DNA of 64,000 nt from Manihot esculenta (lineage: Eukaryota; Streptophyta; Magnoliopsida; Malpighiales; Euphorbiaceae): the NCBI RefSeq assembly GCF_001659605.2, contig NC_035176.2:19423122-19487121 (forward strand). The letters are read 5' to 3'. The notes beneath the pieces were generated by a model that did no database searches, was not told the origin of the DNA, and saw nothing but the letters and a program-made list of their open reading frames with translations. The position numbers and the translations under genes are program-made. This document shows positions 20,561 to 31,034 of this stretch, piece by piece; the first letter of the stretch is position 1, and every line of letters starts with the position of its first letter.

Positions 20561-21438
20561 TGACGCGGAACCCTATGGCACTTAATCCTCAAACCCCGTC
20601 GCACCTCTGATATAGATTCCAAGAACGTGGATAAACCACCCTCTATAGCACCCTAAGCTTAGCGAAGCTAGAACACTAATAACGGAAGGATTTTGTAGAA
20701 CGGATCAGAAGAACGCCACAATCGAAATTGATAAGTTGGTCTGATTCGTGATGCAATCAATGAAAGAAGCAAACTCTCACTCTCTCAAAGAAGGCCGAAA
20801 TTTGCATAAAGCAAATCTGAATTAAATTTGTCAAAAAAAAAACAAAGAGTGTCTGATATAAGAATTTAAGGCCTTATTTATAGTGTAAGGCAAAAACCTA
20901 AACCTAGTTGGAAAAGGAAAACAAATACTAAGTCAGAATTCCTATCCCAACAGGGAAACAAGCTAAAATAACAAAAATAACTGCCAAGTCTTTAAAAACC
21001 AACCACATTCTCGTATGCCTCAATAGTTCCAGCAGAAACCACAACCTCAGGGACGAAACCACAACCTGCTTATGGTTCGGGCTGATTCTCCACTATCTTC
21101 CTCCATGATGTGCTCCAAAATTAACTTCCACAAAACACAAAAGTATCTTCGGCTAACTGAATGTCGCGAGCGCGACTTTGATAATGGTAGCGAGCGCTAC
21201 AAATCTTCAATTTGCTTCTGTTTCATACATGCATACACCCAGCAACGTAATCAGCTTCGAATGACCTTCAAGTTCCTTCTCGCACTTATCCCTAGCAATT
21301 TCAGTCATCTCTCTTGTAATAAATTCTTGAATATGCAATCCAAGAGTAACGCCGTACTTCCTTGCTTTATTCCTTGTCAATGGTCCTTGTTGTAGCTCCA
21401 AGGGATCCTTGCCTTGCTTCCCATGCTGGTTCACATCA
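20561..21438 (-). mobile_element. 5' LTR of element C
   Basis: Same sequence as 15085-15961, apart from one extra A in an A run. It carries the TATA box (minus, near 20880) that should drive transcription. Confidence 0.93.
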
Positions 21439-21500
21439 CTGATGGTGCGTTCAATTTCCAGATTGTAAGGTAGGATTTCCTCGCGTCCAGATCTGGTCAT
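21439..21500 (-). pseudogene. Gag N-terminus of element B, cut off by element C
   Basis: The frame starts at ATG 21500 (M-T-R-S-G-R-E-E) and runs 20 codons into the C insertion point. The same opening M-T-R-S-G is found in element E. The main gag part resumes at 15084. The open frame that continues past 21439 into C LTR sequence is accidental. Confidence 0.82.
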
Positions 21501-21528
21501 ACAAGAAAAATAATCAAGTTAGATCAAT

Positions 21529-21546
21529 TCCCCGGCAACGGCGCCA
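21529..21546 (-). promoter_or_regulatory. Primer-binding site of element B, tRNA-Asp type
   Basis: Minus strand TGGCGCCGTTGCCGGGGA, identical to the site of element A, four bases inside the 5' LTR. Confidence 0.92.
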
Positions 21547-21550
21547 ATTT

Positions 21551-23602
21551 TGACAGTGCGGTTATCGAGACCGGTCAAAAATAACCTTTTTAACTACCAA
21601 CAATATTAAAATTGTAGACAGTGGAGAAAGGATCTTATCCACAGAGAATTGACACTTACTTACCTCTCTTATTAGGACCAAATAAAATAAAATAAAGTGC
21701 ATGTGCATGTAAAGTAAAAATGGGGGTTTTGAGATTGATTTGATTATACTAATAAAAAGAGCAATTAAAAAGAAAGCAGATGGTAAATTAAGGATGTAAC
21801 TATAATGGTAAAAACTCTAGTTGAAGATTCAGATTCACTTTAGTTGATGGGATTGATCATTGACTCATATGTTCCTTTGATGATTCAATAAATTGGCCAT
21901 GGAGATTGAAGAAACTTCTTACCTCCATTATCTCTCCTCAGATTAAATCAATTAGGGAATGTCCTCCAATTAATTACTAATTAACAAGTTGTCAAAGAAC
22001 ATCTTTGAGCCTTAGGCCTTTTACAACAATCAATCGCATTAAGAAATAGAGAGAACCAATTCTAGTTACCCAAATGTATGGAGACACATTAGATCATGCA
22101 ATTCCCTTGGTTGTGCACCAAGTGTTCTTGTGCTTAAATGATTCAAGCGATTACGGATTTAAAACCATTCAAACTAACAATATATTACTTTGCAACAAAA
22201 AATCAATGTAGATCTTAAATAACAAAGCAATAATGTCTCAAAGCATGAAATCACATGAATACTAAATAATAAAAGATTAACAATCAAGTCCAAGTCTCTC
22301 AATCCATAATACAACTAGAGCTTCAATTGTTCTTCAACTCGAATGAAAACGTTTCAGCCACTCATGGCTGAAACAAAAACCACAAAAGAAAGGTAGAAGA
22401 AGAGAAGAAGAAGCCGAAGGAGGTGGAGGCGCGGCGGCCTTACTTGATCCGGATGGGAGAAAGAGAAGAGTCTGAAAGTCTCCACAAAATTCGTGGCTGC
22501 CAATGAGAGTACCTTTTTATAGAGATTAGATGCTGCCCTAGGTCTTCCTTGCTTCCTAATTAGTGTAGAGGCTGCCCATGCTCAACTTGCTGCCCAGGTT
22601 GTTGCAGAAGAGGAAAGAATCGGATTGCAAGGCTCTCAGATGGAAGGTGGCGTGCAGATGGCCTTCAGAATAGGAAAGAAGCGTACCTTGTGCTGGAAAA
22701 GGAAGGAAGAGTGATTCAAGGCTGCCAGAAGAGGAAGATGGCGCGCGTAGGTCTTCATAAGGCACTTGTGCGCGCGACTTGAACCGGATCAGGAAGGAGA
22801 GGCGCACAGATTGTGCTCTGCAGAAGAGGCAAGTGCGCAGATGCTTCTGAATAGGAAGTATGAGTTGTCCATATTTCCTATTTAGGTGGAGCCTCTTTTG
22901 AATCTTGAATCTGGACTAAATAAAGACCAAATACATTGAGATCTCCTTCCTGAATAGAGAGTGGCGCGCGGATCATGCTGCATAAGGAAGTTGGCGCGCG
23001 GTCATTGAATGCAGAAGGGAAAGTGCATCTGTCTAGTCTTTCCTTTTTAGGTGGAGCCTTCGTTTGAAATTTGAACGCTGAACGCTGAACGCAGAAGAGG
23101 CAAGTGTGCCTTAAAGAGATCTTGCTGCCTAAATTGGAAGATATGACTGCTGCAGTATGTGCACATCTTTGAACAAGGAAAGAAAGATCTGCGATTTGAA
23201 TTTCAAATAATCTTCTGACTAAGCTTTCCTTATTTACTTTTGCCTTTGCACTTTCCTCATTTGAAGACTTTCCTTTTCTGAAAACTTTCCATATTTGAAA
23301 ACTTTCCTTTCTTGGCACATGTTCTAAATAAGGCAAGAAAGATTCTGCAGTTTAAATTTCGGACAGTTTGTTGACTATGCTTTCTGACTCTTTCCTTATT
23401 TGGCACTTTCCATATATGAAAACTTTCCTTATTTGGAACTTTCCTTATTGGCACTTTTTGGCAGTTTTAAGAGCATTTTCTCCAGATTGTCTTTTCACAC
23501 CTAGTTTCTGCAAAACATGAACAAAACCACAAAATTAGGTAGAAAAGGTGCAAATAAACATCATTAAGATCATGATAATATGGCCTAAAATTTGGTCTGT
23601 CA
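21551..23602 (-). mobile_element. 5' LTR of element B (2052 bp)
   Basis: Plus strand TGACAGTGCGG…GGTCTGTCA. TATA on the minus strand lies at 22513-22520. About 140 bases further into the transcript is a hairpin with a 10-bp perfect stem (22351-22374, stem GTTTCAGCCA). A set of AAACTTTCC repeats lies in the upstream half (about 23260-23460). The base after 23602 starts sequence that is not element B. Confidence 0.92.
22351..22374 (-). promoter_or_regulatory. Leader hairpin in the element B LTR
   Basis: GTTTCAGCCA and its exact complement TGGCTGAAAC are separated by four bases. Related sequences lie at the same place in D (12083-12106), E (35741-35760, 50497-50514) and A (6076-6092). Confidence 0.7.
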
Positions 23603-24754
23603 ACTGTGCATGACCTGGAGAATGGATGAAAATTGAGTTGCAGTGGTCGTCCATAAAATTTTATATGGGCAAGCATTTACATGGAATAGTTGAGCACCAC
23701 CAATGTGTAGTGAAGATAGGAGCCCACACCACCATGAGATTGTGCTCGTTGCACTAGAATGATCTCTGCAGGTTAGCATTAAGGTTGGTGGAGGAGCTCG
23801 ACCGGATCACCCTCGGCAGGTTGGTAATCACGAGCTTAGTTTCCACGGAGCATGACGGCCGAATTAAGCAGGTTGATCAAACATCAGTTGACAACTCTGA
23901 GTTTGAGTTCCCTAGAGCATGACATTCCGATTAAGAAGAATAGCCAGGTCGACTAAGTTGGCAGGAACCAGTCATCACGCATTAGAACTTAAGATTGGCA
24001 GGACCAAGTCAAGTAAGTTACTTTGCTGGTCACTCTGAATAGCCTCAAGGGCCGATGTAGTCGGCCGATCCAGGAATGGCCGAATCGATGGGGAGTATTA
24101 GGCTCACCAAAGATCATGATCAAGGTAGCCGATGAAATCGGTTGTCACTTATATGCCCAAAGCCACCAAGAAAATTCAGGACCATGCAGAGAGGAAGTCT
24201 ACTGGGAGTTGATGACACGTCATCTCATTTTACAAAGGCTTGCTCACACATGGGTCTCGCCATTGAGGGATAAGTACTCAAAATCCTTCAATTAATAAAA
24301 TGCTAAATTAATTTAGCTTCTGAAATTAATTGAGATGACTATGCACATGCAAATAAAGTTAATTAGTTTAAATACTATCTTTTCTCATAAATAGGAGTAT
24401 TCAAAACCTTTTTAAGGTTGTTTCTCCAAAACTAAATATCTTGAATTTTGTACTTAATAGTACATTTAGCTAAGTTTGTGGCATTCATTTAATTTTTGTG
24501 TGTACATATAAAATGCATACAAACGCATGATACACTATATTCAAATGTTAACTTCATATGAAAACTTATATTCTTAATTAACATTGGCACAAACATTCCT
24601 AAGAAAATGATTATATATTTCATGAATTGAAAAATCTTGAGGACAATCACGCATGCGAAATGTTATGTATCGAACTCCTTAAATTGTATGTTATTAGTCA
24701 AAATTAATATTTACTTCCATTTGAAATATAAAACTAAATGTCATGTGCAATATA
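23603..24754. other. Unassigned stretch right of element B
   Basis: No coding frame has recognisable content. The text has CCGAT/CGGCCGATC-type words near 24040-24140 and then AT-rich DNA from 24290. It may be the 3' region of the Tat-like relic that follows; that is only an inference from position. Confidence 0.4.
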
Positions 24755-24854
24755 TTATTTATTGATAAATATTATTGAATTCACAACGAGTATTCTCGTT
24801 ACATATATGTTGTACAAGCTTTTATTTTGCAGATAAATTTTAAAGGCAAAAGTA

Positions 24855-25012
24855 AGGCCACGAGGTGAAATACCGATCAATGCTAATAACTCTGGAAGCG
24901 GCAGTAGGGCCAATGAACCTGAATACCGAGCAAGGCTAATAAGCCTAGAAGCAACAGTAAGGCCAATGAGCCTGAATATCAAGCAAGGCTAATAAGCCTA
25001 GAAGCCACGATA
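24855..25012. repeat. Tandem repeat of about 58 bp, about 3 copies
   Basis: The units contain GGCTAATAAGCCTAGAAG and GGCCAATGAGCCTGAATA, with small differences between copies. Confidence 0.75.
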
Positions 25013-25024
25013 ACAAAACAAAGA

Positions 25025-25985
25025 AAAATCCAACCATGGCAGGTGTTGACCTCGAAAATTGACCATTGACATCATATAAGCGGAGTTGAGGAACAAAATG
25101 AAGAAAAACCCAACCTACTGGCCTTGAAAATTGACTCTTGACACTATATAAGTCGAGTTAAGGAATAAAATGAAGAAAAACCCAACTACGGGAGGTGCCG
25201 GCCTTGGAAATTGACTCCAGGCACCACATAAGCCGAGTTGAGAATAAAATGAAGAAAAAACCCAACCACGGCAGGTGCCAACCTTGAAAATTATCCCTTG
25301 GCATCAGATAAGCCGAGTTGAGGAACAAAATGAAGAAAAATCCCAACCATGGCAGGTGCCAAAATTGACCCCTGGCACAACATAAGCCAAATTGAGAAAT
25401 AAAATGAAGAAAAAATCCAAACATGGTAGGTGCCGGCCTCGAAAATTGACCCCTGACACCATATAAGTCAAGTTAAGGAATAAAATAAAGAAAAACCCAA
25501 CCATAGTGGGTGTTGGCCTTGGAAATTGACCCCTAACATCATATAAACTAAGTTGAGGAACAAAATGAAGAAAAACCCAACCTGTCGGCCTCAAAAATTG
25601 ACCCTTTGCACCACATAAGCCGGGTTAAGGAACAAAATGAAGAAAAAACCTAACCACGATAGGTGCTGGTCTCGAAAATTGACCCCTGGTACCAGATAAG
25701 CCAAGTTGAGGAACAAAATAAAGAAAAATTTCAACCACGGCAAATGTCGGCCTTGAAAATTGACCCCTAGCACCACATAAGCTGAGTTGAGGAACAAAAT
25801 GAAGAAAAAACTCAACCACAGCAAGTGCCGACCTCAAAAATTAACCCTGGCACCACATAAACTGAGTTGAGTGAAGAAAAACCCAACCAAACAAGTGCCA
25901 ACTTCGAAAATTGACCCCTGGCACCACATAGGCGGAGTTGAGGAATGAAATAAGAAAAATTCCAACCATGGCAAAAGCCCAGAAG
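25025..25985. repeat. Tandem repeat of about 78 bp, about 12 copies
   Basis: Each unit has AAAAACCCAACCA, GGCAGGTGCC, GAAAATTGACCCCTGGCAC and CATAAGCCGAGTTGAGGA. The open frames on the minus strand here have a matching 26-residue period, so they are products of the repeat and not genes. Confidence 0.88.
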
Positions 25986-26715
25986 ACGCTTAAGAGAAAA
26001 AATGCTTGGAAGAAGAATCAAGGCTAAGAGCCCAGAAAACGCTTAAAGGAAAAAATGCTCAAAAGAAATGCTTAAGGGCAAGAATGCTCGGAAGAAACGC
26101 TTAAAGGCAAAAATACTTAGAAGAAGAACTAGAGTTAAGAGCTCGAAAGACACCTAAGAGCCAAAGAGCTCGGATAAAGACCCATGATAAAGAGCCTGAA
26201 AGATCACAAGGAGCCTATGAGCTCGAGCGGAGAACTAGGGCTAAAGATCTCAGAAGATACAGAGAGCTAGAGAGCCTAAAAGAATACAAAAAGCGAAAGA
26301 GTTCGGACGAAAAATCAGGGCTAAAGAGCCCGGAATAATACAGAGAGCCTAAGAGCTTGGATAAAGAATCAGGGTTAAAGAGTCCGGTAAAGAGCTAAAA
26401 CGTTTGTAAAAATATTCAGGGCTAAAGAGTTCGGTAAAGAGCTAAAACACTCATAAAAATATTCAGGGCTAAAGAATCCAGAAATGAGCTAAAATGCTCG
26501 TAAAAATATTCAGGACTAAATAGCCCGGTAAAGAGCTAAAATGCTCGTAAAAGTGATCAGCTGAAACGCTCATTAAAAAGATCCAAGGCTTAAAGCCCAT
26601 AAGATGCTTCAGAACAAAATTCTCGAAAGAAGACCCAAAAGGGCCGAAAGAAATGACCACTGGGGTTAGACCTTCCATAAAGAAGACCTAAAAGAGCAAA
26701 CCATTAAGGTCAAAC
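25986..26715. repeat. Degenerate short tandem repeats, two families
   Basis: First, units with AATGCTCGGAAGAA and ACGCTTAAAGG. Then about 60-bp units with GGGCTAAAGAG, CCGGTAAAGAGC and CTCGTAAAAATATTC (about five copies, 26340-26570). The end has ATTAAGGTCAA units that resume at 29018 after the F1 insertion. Confidence 0.7.
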
Positions 26716-29012
26716 TGTAACGACCCGGAAATCGGACCGCTACCGGCGCTAGGATCCAGATCGGCTTAAGGCCGCCGGGACCCGTAGCAAGCCTGACATG
26801 CAACCTGATAACCTGTTTAATCCCATACATGATCAACAACATACATTAAAATTTAAAACTTTTCCTTCATTCATACACCAAACTCAACCTGTGCATGCAC
26901 TAAACATAAGCATAACTATAAACATTGATCCCTCTGTGGAATCTCATCAATGCCCCAATGGGCGATATACATGTGTTGAGTTGGCTAAACATAGACATCA
27001 ATAACATTAAGATCATATGTCAAAAGGGATTACAATATACTATGGTCAAGCACACTTCTAACTTCAACATCGTTACATTACATATCTATACATCATTATA
27101 CAATCTGTCATGTCCACATTCTAACTATCACATACATATGACTTCATTACTCTTCTTGACTTCTCTGTCTAACCCGTACCTGCAAACCTGGGGAATTTGG
27201 GAGAGGGGTGAGCTACTAGAGCCCAGTGAGCAGAATCATAAAGCATTTAAAACACATGCTATCATGGAATGCATCACATCACAACTAATCATATCAAGGA
27301 TGAACTTGTCACCATTTAGCCCTCTACATATTCCAATCATGCCAGGGGCGTAGTGCAGGCCACACCTGGTCTTTCTCTTATACATAACATAACATAACAT
27401 ACATATTCCATGGTGCCGGGGGCGTAGTCCAGGCCACTTCCGGTCTTTCTCTTACATAGTGTCAGGGGCGTAGTGCAGGCCACATCTGGACTTCCATATC
27501 ATATCATCATGTCATAACATATGAGGGCTAATGGATCATTCAACATTCATCCACATCAACAACATTTTATGCAATGCAACATATTCGTGATTTCTAATGC
27601 AAGCAACCTAAGATATCACATGGCATCCGTGATGCATGAACATGCTCAAAACTGATTTATTTATTTAAAAGCATAAGAGTCATTCCACTCACCTCTGGCT
27701 AGCTCTGACACTGACTGAAGCAGCTGACTTACTGCTAGGGTCCTCGGTTCCTCGGGTCCGAACCTACACAGGTGGACTCAAATGAGGGACCAAACAACTA
27801 GAACATAACTCTAAAAACATCCCCCAAAAACCCCCTAAAACATCTCAAAACATCCGTGCAAAACATGCAAAGAAAGGCTGGACAGGGCACTTTCGGCGGC
27901 AGGTTAGGCGGCCGAAAGTCCCTCCAGAGCCGAAAGTCAGGCAGGTTCGGCGGCACCTTCGGCGGCCGAAACTCCCAGACAGAGACGAAACTCATGCATG
28001 TTCAGTGGCACTTTCGGCGGCCGAAACTCCCAGACAGAGACGAAAGTCTCCTTTCGGGGGCAAGCTTCGGCAGCCGAAGGCTGCCTCCACAAGGGGGTTC
28101 GGCGGCCGAAAGTCCCTTCGGCTGCCGAACCTGGTTTCTCCCAAAGGGCAGAAACTTGGTTCAAACATGCACAAATGCCTCCAAACTCAAACCATCATGC
28201 ATTTAGCTCAACCAAAACATGCATACAAGCTCCTAGGGGTCTCAAACTACCTTAAACCCCAACTACAACACATCAAACACACATTACAAGCCACATTGTT
28301 CATGAACATACATTTATACCTATAAACATAACTATAACCTAAACATGCATTCTACCCCATAGATCTAGCATAAAACTTACTTTAAATATGAAATGAGCTT
28401 AAGATCGGCTCTTACCTCTTGAAGATCGAGAGAGAGACGTCCTAAACTCGAAGGTGGGAGATTTTGAGTTCTTGAACCTCAAAGCTCCAAAACTTGCTTT
28501 AAACTCGAAAATCTTCAAAACGAAGCAAAAGCTTGTGAAAAACTTGAAAGATTTGAAGGAAAGAACTCAAAGATGGTGAGGAATGGCGGAAGGACTCACC
28601 TTGGCCGAAAATGGGGAAAAAGCTCGCCCGTTTTCGGCTAAGGGACCCTTTTATAGTGGCTGGCCAGGCCACGTTCGGGGGCCGAAAGTGCCTCCGCATG
28701 CATGCCATGTTCGGCGGCCGAACTTGAGGTTCGGCGGCCGAACCTGGACTTCCCTCACTTATGCCTTCGAGGGCCTAAAGCACTCCCGAAGTGCATGCAT
28801 GTTCGGCGGCCGAACTTTGAGTTTCGGCGGCCGAACCTGAGTTTCCTCCAAGGATGTTTTTATTCTCAAAACTCATTTCCTCTTTACTTAAAATCATCAA
28901 AAACATTAAAACATTTTATGAAAACATTGTTTTACCCATCTAGAGGTCTCCGACATCCGAGATTCCACCGGACGGTAGGAATTCCGATACCGGAGTCTAG
29001 CCGGGTATTACA
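26716..29012 (-). mobile_element. Solo LTR F1 of the Tekay-type chromovirus family
   Basis: It starts TGTAACGACCCGG and ends GGGTATTACA, as do the LTRs of element F5. The flanking 5-bp duplication is CAAAC (26711-26715 and 29013-29017). The orientation is minus, by comparison with F5. TATA (minus) is near 28647-28655. Palindromes TTCGGCGGCCGAA cluster upstream of TATA (28670-28840), with a second cluster downstream (27890-28140). A three-copy repeat with AGGGGCGTAGTGCAGGCCAC lies at about 27340-27500. Confidence 0.92.
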
Positions 29013-29017
29013 CAAAC

Positions 29018-29253
29018 CATTAAGGTCAAGTCGAAAAGGCAAGGCCAAAAGAACATACCACTAAGGTCAGACTTTCTTTTTAAAAGGAAAACCACCAAGA
29101 TCAGATATTCCATAAAGAAGACTACCAAGATCAGATCTCCCAAAGGGAAGACTATCAATGTAAAACCTCTAATAAAAGGACATTCAGAAGCAAGGACAAA
29201 ACTACTTCATATTTCATTGGAAAAATAATTTATTGAGAATTTTCTCGCTTTTA
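29018..29253 (+). repeat. Continuation of the relic H repeats
   Basis: About 45-bp units with CCACTAAGGTCAGA or CCAAGATCAGAT, then a short unique stretch up to the CACTA element. The sequence ending at 29253 resumes at 31035. Confidence 0.6.
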
Positions 29254-29466
29254 CACTACAAGATTTTTTCGGATTATTAATAGATTTTTCCCTTACTAAT
29301 CAATAAAAATTCCGTTACTAACCTATTTAGTAACAGATTATTAACGAATTTAGATCTATTACTATGAATTTCATTGTTAATGCAATAGTAACGGATTCAA
29401 AATCCGTTGCTAATTTTATAACGAATTTAGTAAGGAATTCAAAATTCAATACTAATTTGATAAAAA

Positions 29467-29498
<32 letters not shown>

Positions 29499-31034
29499 AA
29501 TTAAATCTGTTACTAAATTTAATAACGGATAAAAATATGTTATTAACTTGATAAAATAAACAATAAAAGAATATATCAAAATTATATTCCGTTACTAAAT
29601 TCGTTACTAATTTTAAAAAAAAATATTAAAATTATTATGTTAAACTATTAGTTTATTTCATTATATATTACATTAACTATAAATTTAATTATAGTAAACT
29701 ATTAATTTTGTCATTATATTTTGTATTAAATGCTTCAAAAAAATGTTTTAAATTTTATTAATTTTATGAAAAAATTATAATAAAATTATGAGAAAAATCT
29801 AAGAAAATGAAAAGATGTGAGAGAATAGAAGAAAATGAGATACAAAAGAGAAAATAAGGAAAGAAAGAAAAGAGAAGAAATAATGATAAAAATGGAGAGA
29901 AAATAAGGAAAAAGGGAAATTAAAGAAAATGAGAAAAAGGAAGAAAAAGATAAAAAAGAAAAGAAAATGAGAGGAAATGAAGAAAAATAAAAGAGAAAAT
30001 GAAGAAAATAGAACAAAATAGAAAAATAAAAAAAAAGTTAGAGAACATGAGAGAAAAGAAAGCAAGAATAATGAAAAAAAAGGGGAAAATGATAGAAACC
30101 GGAAGAGAAAATAGAAGAAAATGAAATAAAAATTAAGAGATAAAAGGAAGATTGATAATGTAAGAAAATTGAAGATAAAATTAAAGAAAATGAAAAAAAA
30201 GAGTCAATAATGAAGAGAAAAAAAATGAGAAAAATGAATGAATGAGGAGAGAATAGGAGATAAAAATAAATGAAATGATGAAGGAAAATAAGGTGTGTGA
30301 GTATATAAATATGTGAATTAGTAAGAGATTTAGTAACAGATTAAATCCGTTACTGAATTTAAAAGAAAAATACGGGCGAATAAAAATAAAAAGGTAGTAT
30401 TATTCTCTAAATTTTAGTAACGAATCCCTTAATCCGTTACTAATTTTTAGATTAGTAATGGATTTTTTTTCGTCACTAAACTAGAAAGAAAAATGTGAGA
30501 TATTTTAAATTAAAAGCGCGACATTCTATCTCCAAAATTTAATAACGGATTATGAAATTTATTACTAATTTTCGAATTAGTAACATATTATATCCATTAC
30601 TATATTAAAAATAAAATGTAGAATTTTTAAAAAATAAAAAGTTAATTTTTTATAAAAAAGTAACTAATTAAATTTGTTATTAAATCCGTTACTAATTTAT
30701 AATAGATTGCATTCCGTTATTTATTACTGTTTTATTCATTTACTACTTAACTAATTTATTTATTTAGTAACCGATTTAATAATGAATTTATTAACGAATT
30801 AGAATCCATTACTAATTTTTTACTAATTTAGTAATAGATTTATAACAGAATTCAAAATCAGTTATTAAATTTCTAAATAATTTTATTAAGTAACAGATTT
30901 AGTAACATATTTATTAATTTGTCACTGATAAAATTGGTAACGGAATATAAAATCTATCACTAATCTGTTACTAATTTATAATGAATTAAATCCTTTACTA
31001 ATACTCGTTACTATTCCGACAAATTTTTGTAGTG
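29254..31034. mobile_element. Non-autonomous CACTA (EnSpm-type) DNA transposon
   Basis: The ends are CACTACAAGATTTTTTCGG (29254) and the complement of CACTACAAAAATTTGTCGG (ending 31034), an imperfect terminal inverted repeat. The flanking 3-bp duplication is TTA (29251-29253 and 31035-31037). Both ends are known CACTA hallmarks. The subterminal parts carry many copies of GTAACGGATT and its complement AATCCGTTAC. The middle (29780-30260) is almost pure purine on the plus strand. No transposase frame is present; the F/S-rich minus-strand frames come from the purine tract. Confidence 0.88.

Larger units (their letters stand above)
15085..21438 (-). mobile_element. Element C: CRM-like Ty3/gypsy chromovirus, young, integrase-deleted
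   Basis: This is 6354 bp with LTRs of 877 bp (15085-15961) and 878 bp (20561-21438) that differ by about one base in an A run. It is flanked by CTGAT (15080-15084 and 21439-21443) and inserted in the gag of element B. Read on the minus strand: 5' LTR, iMet-type primer site, 934-bp leader, a single 1298-codon frame reaching into the 3' LTR, and a polypurine tract. Two in-frame deletions remove most of integrase. The placement in CRM rests on RT wording and the frame overlapping the 3' LTR. No chromodomain is seen. Confidence 0.93.
6857..23602 (-). mobile_element. Element B: Athila-like Ty3/gypsy element, triply invaded
   Basis: Read on the minus strand: 5' LTR (21551-23602), tRNA-Asp primer site, gag split by element C, protease split by solo LTR D, RT-RNase H, a 3' untranslated region with two polypurine modules, and a 3' LTR (7784-6857) cut by element A. 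Integrase and the extra 3' ORF found in element E are deleted; the RT-RNase H frame ends a few codons after the RNase H domain. The left end, and so the target duplication, lies outside the window. It is the oldest layer in this half of the window. Confidence 0.85.

Noticed and set aside
23603..24754. Host gene in the gap right of element B (for example the 24023-24295 frame)
   Set aside because: The 90-codon frame has no recognisable domain, no coding bias that I can see and no neighbouring exons.
25158..26021. Overlapping minus-strand frames rich in W-F-F-I-L-F
   Set aside because: Their 26-residue period matches the 78-bp tandem repeat exactly; they are repeat translation and not membrane proteins.
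24755..26715. CRISPR-like array
   Set aside because: The units are continuous tandem repeats that drift along their whole length, without unique spacers, in plant transposon DNA.
27856..28325. Open frames with F-G-G-R repeats (also near 28583, 43186, 48383, 56071, 56655 and 63688, both strands)
   Set aside because: They translate the TTCGGCGGCCGAA repeats of F-family LTRs in several frames. They vary with each LTR copy and have no start context or domain.
29786..30065. Phe/Ser/Leu-rich frames that look like membrane proteins
   Set aside because: They are the complement of the purine-only core of the CACTA element.
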